Assembly: GCF_000620785.1 (NCBI RefSeq)
Contig: NZ_JIAI01000007.1
Location: forward strand, 186,001-250,000
From: Actinospineispora acaciae DSM 45401
Lineage (GTDB): Bacteria; Actinomycetota; Actinomycetes; Mycobacteriales; Pseudonocardiaceae
Reading direction: 5' to 3'
Length of the DNA: 64,000 nt
The notes beneath the pieces are model-generated. The model was not told the DNA's origin, did no database searches, and saw only the letters and a list, made by a program, of their open reading frames with translations. Shown here one piece after another: positions 8,641 to 16,430 of the stretch. The translations under genes and the position numbers were made by a program. Numbering within the stretch: position 1 is the first letter of the stretch; each line of letters opens with the position of its first letter.

Positions 8641-10278
8641 TCAGGCCACTGGCGGGTGCGTGACGGCCCTCGGCCGCCGCCGGAGCACGTAGCGCATCAC
8701 CTTGCCATTACTCGTCCTCGGCAGCGCGTCAATGAACTCGATCTCTCGCGGATATTTGTACGGCGCGATCGCCTGCTTGCAGAACGACTGCAGCTCGGCG
8801 GCCTTCGCCGGGTCGGGGCTCGCGGCGTCGGCCAGCACCACGAACGCCTTGACGATCATGCCGCGCTCCTCGTCGGGGGCGCCGACGACCGCCGCCTCGG
8901 CCACGTCCGGGTGCCCCAGCAGCGCCTCCTCCACCTCGGGGCCGGCGATGTTGTAGCCGGAGGAGATGATCATGTCGTCGCTGCGGGCCTGGTACCAGAA
9001 GTAGCCGTCGGCGTCCCGCACGTAGGTGTCGCCGGTGATGTTCCAGCCGCCGTCGACGTAGACCAGCTGGCGCTCGTCGTCCAGGTACCGGCAGCCGGTC
9101 GGCCCCCTGACGGCGAGCCGGCCGGGGGTGCCGTCCGGCAGCTCGTTGCCGTCGTGGTCCAGGATCGCGGCCCGGTAGCCGGGGACGGCGATGCCGGTCG
9201 AGCCCGGGCGGATGTCCCCGTCGGCGGCGGAGATGAACACGTGCAGCATCTCGGTGCCGCCGATGCCGTCGATGATCCGCACGCCGGTCTGGCGCCGGAA
9301 GTCCTCCCACACCGCCTTCGGCAGGTGCTCGCCGGCGGACACGCACCGGCGCAGCCCGGTCAGCTCCTTCGCCTTGCCCGCGGCCAGCATCGCCTTGTAC
9401 GCCGTCGGCGCGGTGGACAGCACGGTCACCCCGTGCTCGGCGATCGCGTCGGCCAGCTCGGTCGGGCTCGCGCGCTCCAGCAGCAGGGTGGACGCCCCGC
9501 ACCGCAGCGGGAACACCACCAGCCCGCCGAGCCCGAAGGTGAACCCGATCGGCGGGGTGCCGGTGAAGACGTCGTCGGCGTTGCCCTTGACCACGTACTT
9601 GCCGAACGTGTCCGCGATGGCCAGCACGTCGCGGTGGAAGTGCATCGTGATCTTCGGCGTGCCCGTCGTGCCGGACGTGGGGGCGAGCATCGCCACGTCG
9701 TCGGCGGCGGTGGCCACCGCGTCGAACTCACCGTCCTTGCCCGCGCACAGGTTGACCAGGTCGTCCGGGTCCGACCCGCCGTAGAGCACGGTGGCCATCG
9801 TGGTGCGCTCGACGGCGTCCAGCTCCTCGGCGAACCGCTCGTCGCAGATGGCGAGCACCGGGTCGGTCGCCTCGGCGATCACGGCGATCTCGTTGCGGCG
9901 CAGCAGCGGCATCGTGGTGACCACCACCCCGCCCGCCTTGAGCACCCCGAACCAGGCGGCCACCAGCCACGGGTTGTTCGGCCCGCGCAGCAGCACCCGG
10001 TTGCCCGCCACCAGCCCGAAGTCCTCGGTGAGCACCCGCGCCACCCGGTTCGACGCCCGCGACAGCTCGCGGTAGGTCCAGGTCTCGCCGGGCGCGCGCA
10101 GGCACGGGCGGTCGGGCCCGTGTACGCCCATCGTGTCCTCGAGCAGCGCGACGGCGCAGTTGACCGTCGTCGGGTAGCGCAGCTCGGGGAGGTCGAAGCT
10201 GATCTCGGGCCACTGCCCGGACGGCGGGAGGCGATCCCGGCAGAACGTGTCCAGATGCACCGAGGGGGACAGCTGCAT
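8641..10278 (-). CDS. Aryl-CoA ligase (benzoate / 2-aminobenzoate-CoA ligase type)
   Basis: 545-aa ANL-superfamily acid:CoA ligase, forming an acyl-AMP and then the CoA thioester. The P-loop-like motif is TSGTTGTPK, the GYNIAGPEVEEAL segment is the A8 hinge region, and the catalytic lysine lies in RTSNGKVMR. The closest known architecture is benzoate/anthranilate:CoA ligase. It starts at ATG 10278. A longer frame reaches a TTG at 10362, but that stretch carries a promoter (TTGACT, 16 bp, GATACT) and reads poorly as protein. It leads the operon extending to 2580. With the monooxygenase-reductase fusion next door, anthranilate is the likeliest substrate, salicylate or benzoate the alternatives. 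Confidence 0.85.
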   Translation of the reverse strand: MQLSPSVHLDTFCRDRLPPSGQWPEISFDLPELRYPTTVNCAVALLEDTMGVHGPDRPCLRAPGETWTYRELSRASNRVARVLTEDFGLVAGNRVLLRGPNNPWLVAAWFGVLKAGGVVVTTMPLLRRNEIAVIAEATDPVLAICDERFAEELDAVERTTMATVLYGGSDPDDLVNLCAGKDGEFDAVATAADDVAMLAPTSGTTGTPKITMHFHRDVLAIADTFGKYVVKGNADDVFTGTPPIGFTFGLGGLVVFPLRCGASTLLLERASPTELADAIAEHGVTVLSTAPTAYKAMLAAGKAKELTGLRRCVSAGEHLPKAVWEDFRRQTGVRIIDGIGGTEMLHVFISAADGDIRPGSTGIAVPGYRAAILDHDGNELPDGTPGRLAVRGPTGCRYLDDERQLVYVDGGWNITGDTYVRDADGYFWYQARSDDMIISSGYNIAGPEVEEALLGHPDVAEAAVVGAPDEERGMIVKAFVVLADAASPDPAKAAELQSFCKQAIAPYKYPREIEFIDALPRTSNGKVMRYVLRRRPRAVTHPPVA

Positions 10279-10334
10279 CACCAGCACCTGCCTGTGGTCG
10301 ACGTGGGGTGCCGCCGGCGCGGCGGAGCCGACCC

Positions 10335-10362
10335 AGTATCCCTCATTCGTGACGACAGTCAA
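10335..10362 (-). promoter_or_regulatory. Probable promoter of the ligase-to-methyltransferase operon
   Basis: On the minus strand TTGACT (10362-10357) is followed by a 16-bp spacer and GATACT (10340-10335). This is close to the sigma-70-type consensus in otherwise GC-rich DNA. It would give a leader of about 50 nt before the ATG at 10278. Confidence 0.5.
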
Positions 10363-10369
10363 CAGATCG

Positions 10370-10912
10370 CTATATGGGCCTCGTGGGACCGAGGGCCAGT
10401 TCGTAGCGGCTGAGCCTGATCAGGCGGGCGTCGCGGGCGGGGAACTCGACGTCGCCGCGGTAGCTGAACCCGATTCGTTCGTAGTAGGCGCGCAGCCGGT
10501 GGTTGGTGGTGACGCAGTCCAGCCGCAGGAACTCGCGGGCATGGCGGAGGGACTGCTCGCCGGCCCAGGCGAGCAGGCGCGCGCCGAGGCCTCGGGCGTC
10601 GCGGCGGCCGGCGAGCCGGTGCACGTAGCCGGCGCGGCCGTCGGCCGTCCAGAGGGGGTCGGTCCAGGTCAGCGTGAGGGTGCCGAGCGGTTCGTCGCCG
10701 CGCTCGGCCAGCCAGGTGTGGCCGGCGGCGATGCCGGGGAGCACCTTGTGCGGTTCGAAGCGTTCGGGCCACTGAAGGATCTGGCGCTCGTGCAACCACC
10801 GGGCCGCGTCGTTGAGGACGGCGAGAACCTTGTCGACGTCGTGTTCGTCCGCGCGGCGGAAATGGAGTTCGTCCCCCGGAACGGTCACGTCGTCGATGTT
10901 AGGTGTGATCAC
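10370..10912 (-). CDS. GNAT-family N-acetyltransferase
   Basis: 180 aa starting at GTG 10912 (or GTG 10888, which a TAACAT box seven bases upstream would make a leaderless start). The fold is recognisable from HFRRADEHDVDKVL, the motif A region GYVHRLAGRRDARGLGARLLAWAG, and a C-terminal NHRLRAYYERIGFSYRG. It resembles single-domain GNATs annotated as tRNA or small-molecule acetyltransferases; substrate unknown. It lies between the two minus-strand catabolic units, 6 bp after the end of the monooxygenase-reductase gene, so it may be co-transcribed with it. Confidence 0.8.
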   Translation of the reverse strand: MITPNIDDVTVPGDELHFRRADEHDVDKVLAVLNDAARWLHERQILQWPERFEPHKVLPGIAAGHTWLAERGDEPLGTLTLTWTDPLWTADGRAGYVHRLAGRRDARGLGARLLAWAGEQSLRHAREFLRLDCVTTNHRLRAYYERIGFSYRGDVEFPARDARLIRLSRYELALGPTRPI

Positions 10913-10918
10913 GCGGTG

Positions 10919-13270
10919 TCACGGGCGCCAGCGGGCGTGGGCGGTGCCGTGGTCGCGCGAGCGGATCAGTTCGAGCCGGGGGCGGGGTTCCTCGGCGCGG
11001 CCGGCCTGGGGCTTGCGGCTGCCGGCGGCGAACTGCTTGGGCCAGGTCACGCCGGGGCCGGTGTAGCCCTGGTCGGCGGCGGCGTGCAGCGTCCACTGCG
11101 GGTCGTAGAGGTGGGTGCGGCCGACGGCGCACAGGTCGGCGCGGCCGGCCAGGACTATCGAGTTGAGGTCGTCGTAGGACGAGATCGCGCCGACGGCGAT
11201 CACCGCGACGCCGTACTTGCGGCCGACCTCGTTGCGGATCCGGTCGGCGTACGGGGTTTGGTAACTGCGGCCGTACGCCGGGCGCTCCTCGGAGACCACC
11301 TGGCCGGTGGAGACGTCGACGCCGGCCGCACCGTGCTCGGCGAACGCCCGCGCCACCTCCACCGCCTCGTCCGCGTCCAGGCCGCCGGGGTACCAGTCGG
11401 TGGCCGAGATCCGCACGGTCATGGGGCGCTCGGACGGCCACGCCTCGCGGACCGCGTCGAAGACCTCCAGCGGGAACCGCAGCCGGTTGGCCAGCGAGCC
11501 ACCGTAGGAGTCGGTGCGGCGGTTGGTCAGCGGGGAGATGAACGAGGACAGCAGGTAGCCGTGCGCGCAGTGCAGTTCGAGGACGTCGAAGCCGGCGCGG
11601 GCGGCGGCGCGCGCGGACTCCACGAACTGCGCCTTGATCTCAGCCAGCTCGGTGACGCTCAGCTCGCGCGGGGTCTGGTTCTCCGGGGCGTACGGCAGCG
11701 GCGACGGGGCGACGACCTCCCAGTTGCCGGCCGGCAGCGGCTGGTCGATGCCCTCCCACATGAGCTTCGTCGAGCCCTTGCGCCCGGAGTGGCCGAGCTG
11801 GATGCCGATCTTCGCGGCGCTGTGCTCGTGCACGAAGTCGACCACCCGCCGCCAGGCCGCCTCCTGCTCGGGGGTGTCGATGCAGGCGCAGCCGGGCGTG
11901 ATGCGCCCGGACAGGGAGACGCAGACCATCTCGGTCATCACCAGGCCGGCGCCGCCGAGCGCCTTGCCGCCCAGGTGCACCAGGTGGAAGTCGGTGGGCA
12001 CGCCCTCGCGCGCGGAGTACATGTCCATCGCGGACACCACCACCCGGTTCGGCAGCTCCAGCTCACCCAGCCGGAACGGGTGGAACATCGGCGGGGTCGG
12101 CTGTTCGGCACCGCCGGAGAACCACGAGTCGGTGGCCGCGACGAACTCCGGGTCGCGCAGCCGCAGGTTGTCGTAGGTGACCCGGCGGCTGCGGGTGAGC
12201 AGGTTGAACGCGAACTGCTCGGGCTCCTGGTGCACGTAGTGGCCGATGTTCTCGAACCACTCCAGGCTGGCCTGCGCCGCCCGCTGGGTGGACGCCACCA
12301 CCGGCCGCCGCTCGGCCTCGTACTCCTCCAGCGCGGTCGGCACGTCCGGATGCTCGTGCAGGCACGCGGCCAGCGCCAGCGCGTCCTCCATCGCCAGCTT
12401 CGTGCCCGAGCCGATGGAGAAGTGCGCGGTGTGCGCCGCGTCCCCGAGCAGCACCACGTTGCCATGCCGCCAGCGCTCGCACCGCACCGTGCCGAAGCTC
12501 AGCCACTTCGAGTTGTTCGCCATCACCCGGTAGCCGTCCAGGACCTCGGGAAACAGCTCCTTGATCATCTCGATGGACCGCTCGTCGCTGGCCCCCGGCG
12601 GCAGCTCCTTCGTGGTGAACCCCGCGCGGCGCCACACGTCCTCGTGCAGCTCCACGATGAAGGTGCTCTCGGTGCGGCTGTACGGGTAGCCGTGGATCTG
12701 CATGATCCCGTGCGGGGTCTGCGCGATGTGGAAGGTGAACGCGTCGAACACCCGGTCGGTGGACAGCCAGATGTACTTGCAGCGGCGGGTCTCCACGCTC
12801 GCGCCCAGCTCGTCCGCATACCGCGCCCGGGTCGGCGAGTTCGCCCCGTCCGCGGCCACCACCAGGTCGTACTCGCGCGAGAGCGTCGCCGCGTCGGGCG
12901 CCTCGGTGCTCACGTGCACCCCGGCGCCGACCCGCCCGCACCGCGCCCGCAGGATGTCCAGCAGCCGCACCCGGCTCAGCGCCGCGAAACCGTGCCCGCC
13001 GGAGGTGAACGTGGTCCCGGCGAAGTGCACGTCGATGTCGTCCCAGCGGGCGAACTCGCGGCGCATCGCGCGGTACACCTCGACGTCCGCGTGCTCGATG
13101 CCGCCGAGCGTCTCGTCGGAGAACACCACGCCGAAGCCGAACGTGTCCCCCGCCGCGTTGCGCTCCCACACGGTCACGTCGTGTCGCGCCCCGTCAATAG
13201 CCCCGAGCTGCTTGACCAACGCCGCGAAGTACAACCCCGCCGGCCCGCCCCCGATGACAGCAATCCGCAT
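10919..13270 (-). CDS. Bifunctional aryl-CoA monooxygenase/reductase (2-aminobenzoyl-CoA monooxygenase/reductase or salicylyl-CoA 5-hydroxylase type)
   Basis: 783-aa two-domain flavoprotein. Residues 1-385 form a class A flavin hydroxylase: IAVIGGGPAGLYFA at the N-terminus and GDAAHTAHFSIGSGTKLAMEDA around 290. Residues about 400-760 form an Old Yellow Enzyme barrel starting FHPFRLGELELPNRVV, with LHCAHGYLLSSFISPLTN. This fusion is the hallmark of 2-aminobenzoyl-CoA monooxygenase/reductase (aerobic anthranilate breakdown) and of salicylyl-CoA 5-hydroxylase homologues. The first domain hydroxylates and the second reduces the dearomatised ring. ATG 13270 is preceded by GGGGAGG. It is transcribed from the divergent promoter shared with the SDR-RidA pair. 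A nearby aryl-CoA ligase and RidA favour the aminobenzoyl-CoA role. Confidence 0.9.
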   Translation of the reverse strand: MRIAVIGGGPAGLYFAALVKQLGAIDGARHDVTVWERNAAGDTFGFGVVFSDETLGGIEHADVEVYRAMRREFARWDDIDVHFAGTTFTSGGHGFAALSRVRLLDILRARCGRVGAGVHVSTEAPDAATLSREYDLVVAADGANSPTRARYADELGASVETRRCKYIWLSTDRVFDAFTFHIAQTPHGIMQIHGYPYSRTESTFIVELHEDVWRRAGFTTKELPPGASDERSIEMIKELFPEVLDGYRVMANNSKWLSFGTVRCERWRHGNVVLLGDAAHTAHFSIGSGTKLAMEDALALAACLHEHPDVPTALEEYEAERRPVVASTQRAAQASLEWFENIGHYVHQEPEQFAFNLLTRSRRVTYDNLRLRDPEFVAATDSWFSGGAEQPTPPMFHPFRLGELELPNRVVVSAMDMYSAREGVPTDFHLVHLGGKALGGAGLVMTEMVCVSLSGRITPGCACIDTPEQEAAWRRVVDFVHEHSAAKIGIQLGHSGRKGSTKLMWEGIDQPLPAGNWEVVAPSPLPYAPENQTPRELSVTELAEIKAQFVESARAAARAGFDVLELHCAHGYLLSSFISPLTNRRTDSYGGSLANRLRFPLEVFDAVREAWPSERPMTVRISATDWYPGGLDADEAVEVARAFAEHGAAGVDVSTGQVVSEERPAYGRSYQTPYADRIRNEVGRKYGVAVIAVGAISSYDDLNSIVLAGRADLCAVGRTHLYDPQWTLHAAADQGYTGPGVTWPKQFAAGSRKPQAGRAEEPRPRLELIRSRDHGTAHARWRP

Positions 13271-13296
13271 GTCGACAGCACCTCCCCGCCACGCCG

Positions 13297-13339
13297 AGGA
13301 TATGTTGTGTTTGCTACGACCGTCAAGAATCCGTAAGAT
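13297..13339. promoter_or_regulatory. Overlapping divergent promoters for the monooxygenase-reductase (minus) and SDR-RidA (plus)
   Basis: Minus strand: TTGACG (13326-13321), 18 bp, TATCCT (13302-13297). Plus strand: TTGCTA (13311-13316), exactly 17 bp, TAAGAT (13334-13339). The -35 of one lies in the spacer of the other, so the two cannot be occupied freely at once. The plus -10 ends 7 bases before the SDR GTG at 13347, predicting a leaderless transcript. Confidence 0.6.
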
Positions 13340-13346
13340 CGCCGGG

Positions 13347-14108
13347 GTGGCGCCAACATCCCGGACCTGTCTGGTCACCGGCGCCGGGCGTGGCATCGGC
13401 AGGGCGATCGCCGTCCGGTTGTCCTCGGCCGGACACCGCGTCGCCGTGACCGCCCGCACCGAGACCGACCTGGCCGCCACGGCGGCCGAGCTGCCGGGGG
13501 CGACGCTCGTCGTCCCCGCCGACGTCACCGCACCCGCCGCCGAGGACGCCGTCTTCGAGCGGGTCGAGCGCGAGTGGGGGCCGGTCGAGGTGCTGGTGCT
13601 CGCCGCCGGGGTCGGTACGTCCGCGCCGGTCGCCAGGACCACGGACGAGCAGTGGCGCGACGCGATCGAGGTGAACCTGACCGCGCCGTTCCGGTTCCTG
13701 CGCCGGGCGGTGCCCGCGATGGTCGAGCGCGGCTGGGGGCGGGTCGTGGTGGTGGCCTCGATGGCGGCCAAGCGCGGCGACCCGTACGTCTGCGCGTACA
13801 CCGCGAGCAAGCACGGCGTGCTCGGCCTGGTCCGGTCGGCCGCTGCGGAGCTGGCCACCACCGGCGTGACCGTCAACGCGGTCTGCCCCGGCTACGTCGA
13901 CACGCCGATGACCGCCGCGACCATCGCCACCATCACCGCCAGCACCGGCCGCTCGGAGTCCGAAGCGCGTTCGGCGCTCGAACGCCGCCAGCCGATCCGC
14001 CGGCTCATCACGCCCGGCGAGGTCGCGGACGCCGTGGAGCTCTGCCTGGCCAGCGCGGCGGTGACCGGCCAGGGCATCAACGTCGACGGAGGGGCAGTCC
14101 AGTCATGA
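13347..14108 (+). CDS. Short-chain dehydrogenase/reductase
   Basis: 253-aa classical SDR with the Rossmann signature VTGAGRGIG at residues 10-18, a central LAAG motif (LVLAAGVG), catalytic Ser in VVVASMAA and the YTASK catalytic Tyr-Lys pair, and a C-terminal GQGINVDGG. The GTG at 13347 is chosen because the glycine motif then starts at the usual distance; a -10 box 7 bases upstream predicts a leaderless mRNA. It is coupled to the ridA-like gene by ATGA. A 3-oxo or 3-hydroxyacyl-CoA intermediate of the aromatic pathway is a reasonable substrate. Confidence 0.88.
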   Translation: MAPTSRTCLVTGAGRGIGRAIAVRLSSAGHRVAVTARTETDLAATAAELPGATLVVPADVTAPAAEDAVFERVEREWGPVEVLVLAAGVGTSAPVARTTDEQWRDAIEVNLTAPFRFLRRAVPAMVERGWGRVVVVASMAAKRGDPYVCAYTASKHGVLGLVRSAAAELATTGVTVNAVCPGYVDTPMTAATIATITASTGRSESEARSALERRQPIRRLITPGEVADAVELCLASAAVTGQGINVDGGAVQS

Positions 14109-14518
14109 CGCTCGAACGGATCAACCCGGCCGCGCTGGCCCGGCCGTCCGGCTTCTCGCACGCGATCACCGCGACCGGCCCCGGCCGGGTCATATTCCTC
14201 GCCGGCCAGACCGCCCTGGACCGGGACGGGAAGATCATCACCGGCGGCATAGTCGAACAGTTCGAACGCGCCCTGTCCAACCTGCTCACCGCTCTCACCG
14301 AGGCCGGCGGCCGCCCCTCCGACCTGGCCCAGCTCACCGTCTACATCGTCGACATGGACGACTACCGCCGCCACGCCCGCGAGATCGGCGCCGTGTGGCG
14401 CACCCTGGTCGGCACCGACTACCCCGCCATGGCCGGCATCGGCGTGGCCCGCCTCTGGGACGCCGAGGCCCTGGTCGAAGTCCAAGGAATCGCCTGGTCA
14501 GAACCCGTGAGTGGTTAG
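14105..14518 (+). CDS. RidA (YjgF/UK114) family enamine/imine deaminase
   Basis: 137-aa RidA-fold protein with FLAGQTALDRDGKIITGG, VYIVDMDDY and GVARLWDAEALVEVQGIA; Arg116 and Glu125 are the residues that bind the carboxylate and water in the family. RidA proteins hydrolyse enamines/imines to ketones and ammonia. The reduced product of 2-aminobenzoyl-CoA monooxygenase/reductase is itself a cyclic enamine, so release of ammonium from it is an attractive role (inference). ATG overlaps the SDR stop. The last codons (PVSG) and the TAG stop are supplied by the 46-bp palindrome. Confidence 0.88.
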   Translation: MTLERINPAALARPSGFSHAITATGPGRVIFLAGQTALDRDGKIITGGIVEQFERALSNLLTALTEAGGRPSDLAQLTVYIVDMDDYRRHAREIGAVWRTLVGTDYPAMAGIGVARLWDAEALVEVQGIAWSEPVSG

Positions 14519-14549
14519 CGTTGCTATGACAACGCTAACCACTCACGGG
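14504..14549. terminator. 46-bp perfect palindrome, copy 2 (between convergent genes)
   Basis: Perfect 20-nt arms around the loop CTATGA. The arms differ from copy 1 at several inner positions, but each change is matched on the other arm (for example GGTTAG with CTAACC), so pairing is conserved. The ridA-like gene ends at its TAG (14516-14518) and the paaX-like gene ends at its TGA (14545-14543), both inside the stem. Stops occur in all six frames. Confidence 0.88.
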
Positions 14550-15400
14550 CGGTGACCTGCGGAAACGTAAGCGTGGGCGCGGGCTTCGAGGCGGGTCTTG
14601 AGCGAGAAGAACAGGTCGGCGGCGCGGGCGCCGGCCCAGTCGGGCGGAAGTAGTTCGGCGGGCAGGCCGGGGTCGCAGTAGGGCAGCCGGCGCCAGTCGG
14701 TGAGGACGCGGACGTAGTCGACGAAGGCGTCACGTTCGTCCGGGCGTTCGTCCGGCCTGGTCCATCTGGTCAGCTTGGCGCGGTGTTCGCCCAGGAACTC
14801 CTCGTAGAGCCGGTGCAGCTCGTCGAGGTCCCACCAACGGGCGATCTTGTCGGTGAGGTCGCCGAACGCGAGGTGCTCGGCGTGGAACACCTCGGCGTAG
14901 GCGTCCAGGTCGTAGCGGCGCAGCATGCTGGTGGTGGCCGCGCGCAGGTGCGCGGGCGCCACCCAGACCCCGGGCGCGGCGGTGCCGAAGCCGAGCGCGG
15001 TGAGCTGGGTGCGCAGCACGTGCCGGCGGTGCCGCTCGGACTCCGGCACCGAGAACACCGCGAGCACCCAGCCGTCGCCGAGCGTCGCGCGCTCCCGCCG
15101 GAAGATCCGCTCGTCGCCCTCGCGCAGGATCTCCACCGCCTCGGCGGACAGCTCGTAGCCGGCCGCGCCGCCCTCCTTGCGCGCCTGGAGTATGCCGCGC
15201 CGCTTGATCCGGGAGATGGACGAGCGGACGGCGGGCTCGTCCACCCCGAGCTCGGCCAGCAGGCTGACCAGGGAGGCCACCGACAGCCAGCCGCCGCTCT
15301 CCCGAGAGTACAGCCCGTACACGGTCACGATCAGCTGGCGCGGCTGGGTGCTGCGCCGGGCGGTGTCCGCCTCGTCACCACTGACCGTTTCGGTCGTCAC
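14543..15400 (-). CDS. PaaX-family transcriptional repressor
   Basis: 285 aa with the N-terminal winged-helix region RQLIVTVYGLYSRESGGWLSVASLVSLLAELGVDEPAVRSSISRIKRRG, then the PaaX central region (WVLAVFSVPESERHRRHVLRTQLTALGFG) and C-terminal domain. PaaX-type regulators are released by aryl-CoA thioesters, usually phenylacetyl-CoA. Lying beside an aryl-CoA ligase and monooxygenase, this one probably senses 2-aminobenzoyl-CoA or a related thioester. GTG start at 15400, with a TATCGT box 6 bases upstream suggesting a leaderless message. Stop codon inside the 46-bp palindrome. Confidence 0.88.
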   Translation of the reverse strand: MTTETVSGDEADTARRSTQPRQLIVTVYGLYSRESGGWLSVASLVSLLAELGVDEPAVRSSISRIKRRGILQARKEGGAAGYELSAEAVEILREGDERIFRRERATLGDGWVLAVFSVPESERHRRHVLRTQLTALGFGTAAPGVWVAPAHLRAATTSMLRRYDLDAYAEVFHAEHLAFGDLTDKIARWWDLDELHRLYEEFLGEHRAKLTRWTRPDERPDERDAFVDYVRVLTDWRRLPYCDPGLPAELLPPDWAGARAADLFFSLKTRLEARAHAYVSAGHRP

Positions 15401-15469
15401 GCCGCCACGATATCGGGCCGGCCGGCGGCGGCCGGGAATACCGCCGCGCACGGGCGCTTTGACCCGGAC

Positions 15470-16404
15470 ATGCGCATCGGGATCTTCGTCGTCACCGAGG
15501 GGACGACGCTGCGGGCGATGACCGACCAGGTGGACGGGGCGGCGCGGGCCGGGCTGGACAGCGCGTACTTCGCCCAGCTCACCGCGTGGGACGCGCTCAC
15601 GGTGCTCACCCTGGTCGGGCAGCGGGTGCCGGACATCGAGCTGGGCACCTCGGTGGTGCAGACCTACCCGAGGCATCCGCTGGCACTGGCCGGGCAGGCG
15701 CTGACCGCGCAGGCGGCCATCGGGAACCGGCTGGTGCTGGGCGTCGGCCCGAGCCATCCGTCGATCATCGAGGGCGGGTTCGGTTACTCGTACGAGCGGC
15801 CGGCCAGACACGTGCGGGAGTACCTCGGCGCGCTGCGGCCGCTGCTGCGGGGCGAGCAGGTCGACTACCGGGGCGAGACGCTGGCCGCCTCGGGCCGGGT
15901 CGAGGTGCCCGGTGCCGCCCCGCCGCCGGTGCTGATCTCCGCGCTCGGGCCGGTCATGCTGCGGCTGGCCGGGGAGCTGGCGGACGGCACGGTGACGGTC
16001 TGGGCCACGCCCGAGACGATCGGCGAGCACGTGGTGCCGGCGATCACGAAGGCGGCGCGGGCGGCCGGGCGGCCGGCGCCACGGGTCGTCGCCTCGCTGC
16101 TGGCCGGTGTCACGGCCCGGCCGGAGGAGCTGCGCGGCGAGCTGGCGGCCCGGCTGGGCGCGGCCGGCGAGCAGCCCAGCTACCGGGCGCTGCTGGACCG
16201 GCAGGGCACCCCCGGGGTGGCGGACACGATCGCGGTGGGCGACGAGGACGCGGTCGCCGGCGTGGTGCGCCGCTACGCCGAGGCGGCGCCACCGAGCTGC
16301 TGGTCAACGCGCTCGGCGACGACGCGGAACGGGCCAGGACGCTCGACCTGATGGCCACGCTGCGCCGCGAGTCGGTCCGGACGGGCGGCGCGAGGCCGGC
16401 GTAG
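15470..16404 (+). pseudogene. LLM-class F420-dependent oxidoreductase, frameshifted near its 3' end
   Basis: From ATG 15470 the protein reads as a luciferase-like F420-dependent oxidoreductase (MRIGIFVVTEG, LVLGVGPSHP, PVLISALGP) for 272 residues. Near 16281-16290 the frame is lost: the original frame runs into APPSCWSTRS and stops at 16351. The +1 register continues with the expected family ending (ATELLVNALGDDAERARTLDL) to a TAG at 16404. One missing G in GAGGCGG(G)CGCC would explain it. Either a recent inactivation or a sequencing error in a GC-rich run; the rest of the gene shows no decay. Related enzymes occur in F420-dependent redox pathways; role here unknown. Confidence 0.75.
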
Positions 16405-16430
16405 GGTCCGCAAGCGTGAGGAGGGCGGAC

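Noticed and set aside
2580-10278. The ligase/flavoenzyme/ThDP/methyltransferase operon as a secondary-metabolite gene cluster
   Set aside because: No carrier protein, synthase or resistance gene is present, and the neighbours (aryl-CoA monooxygenase fusion, RidA, PaaX) are catabolic. It is not fully excluded.
10279-10362. An extended start (TTG 10362) for the aryl-CoA ligase
   Set aside because: The added segment holds a good promoter (TTGACT-16-GATACT) and does not resemble the ligase N-terminus; ATG 10278 fits the family.
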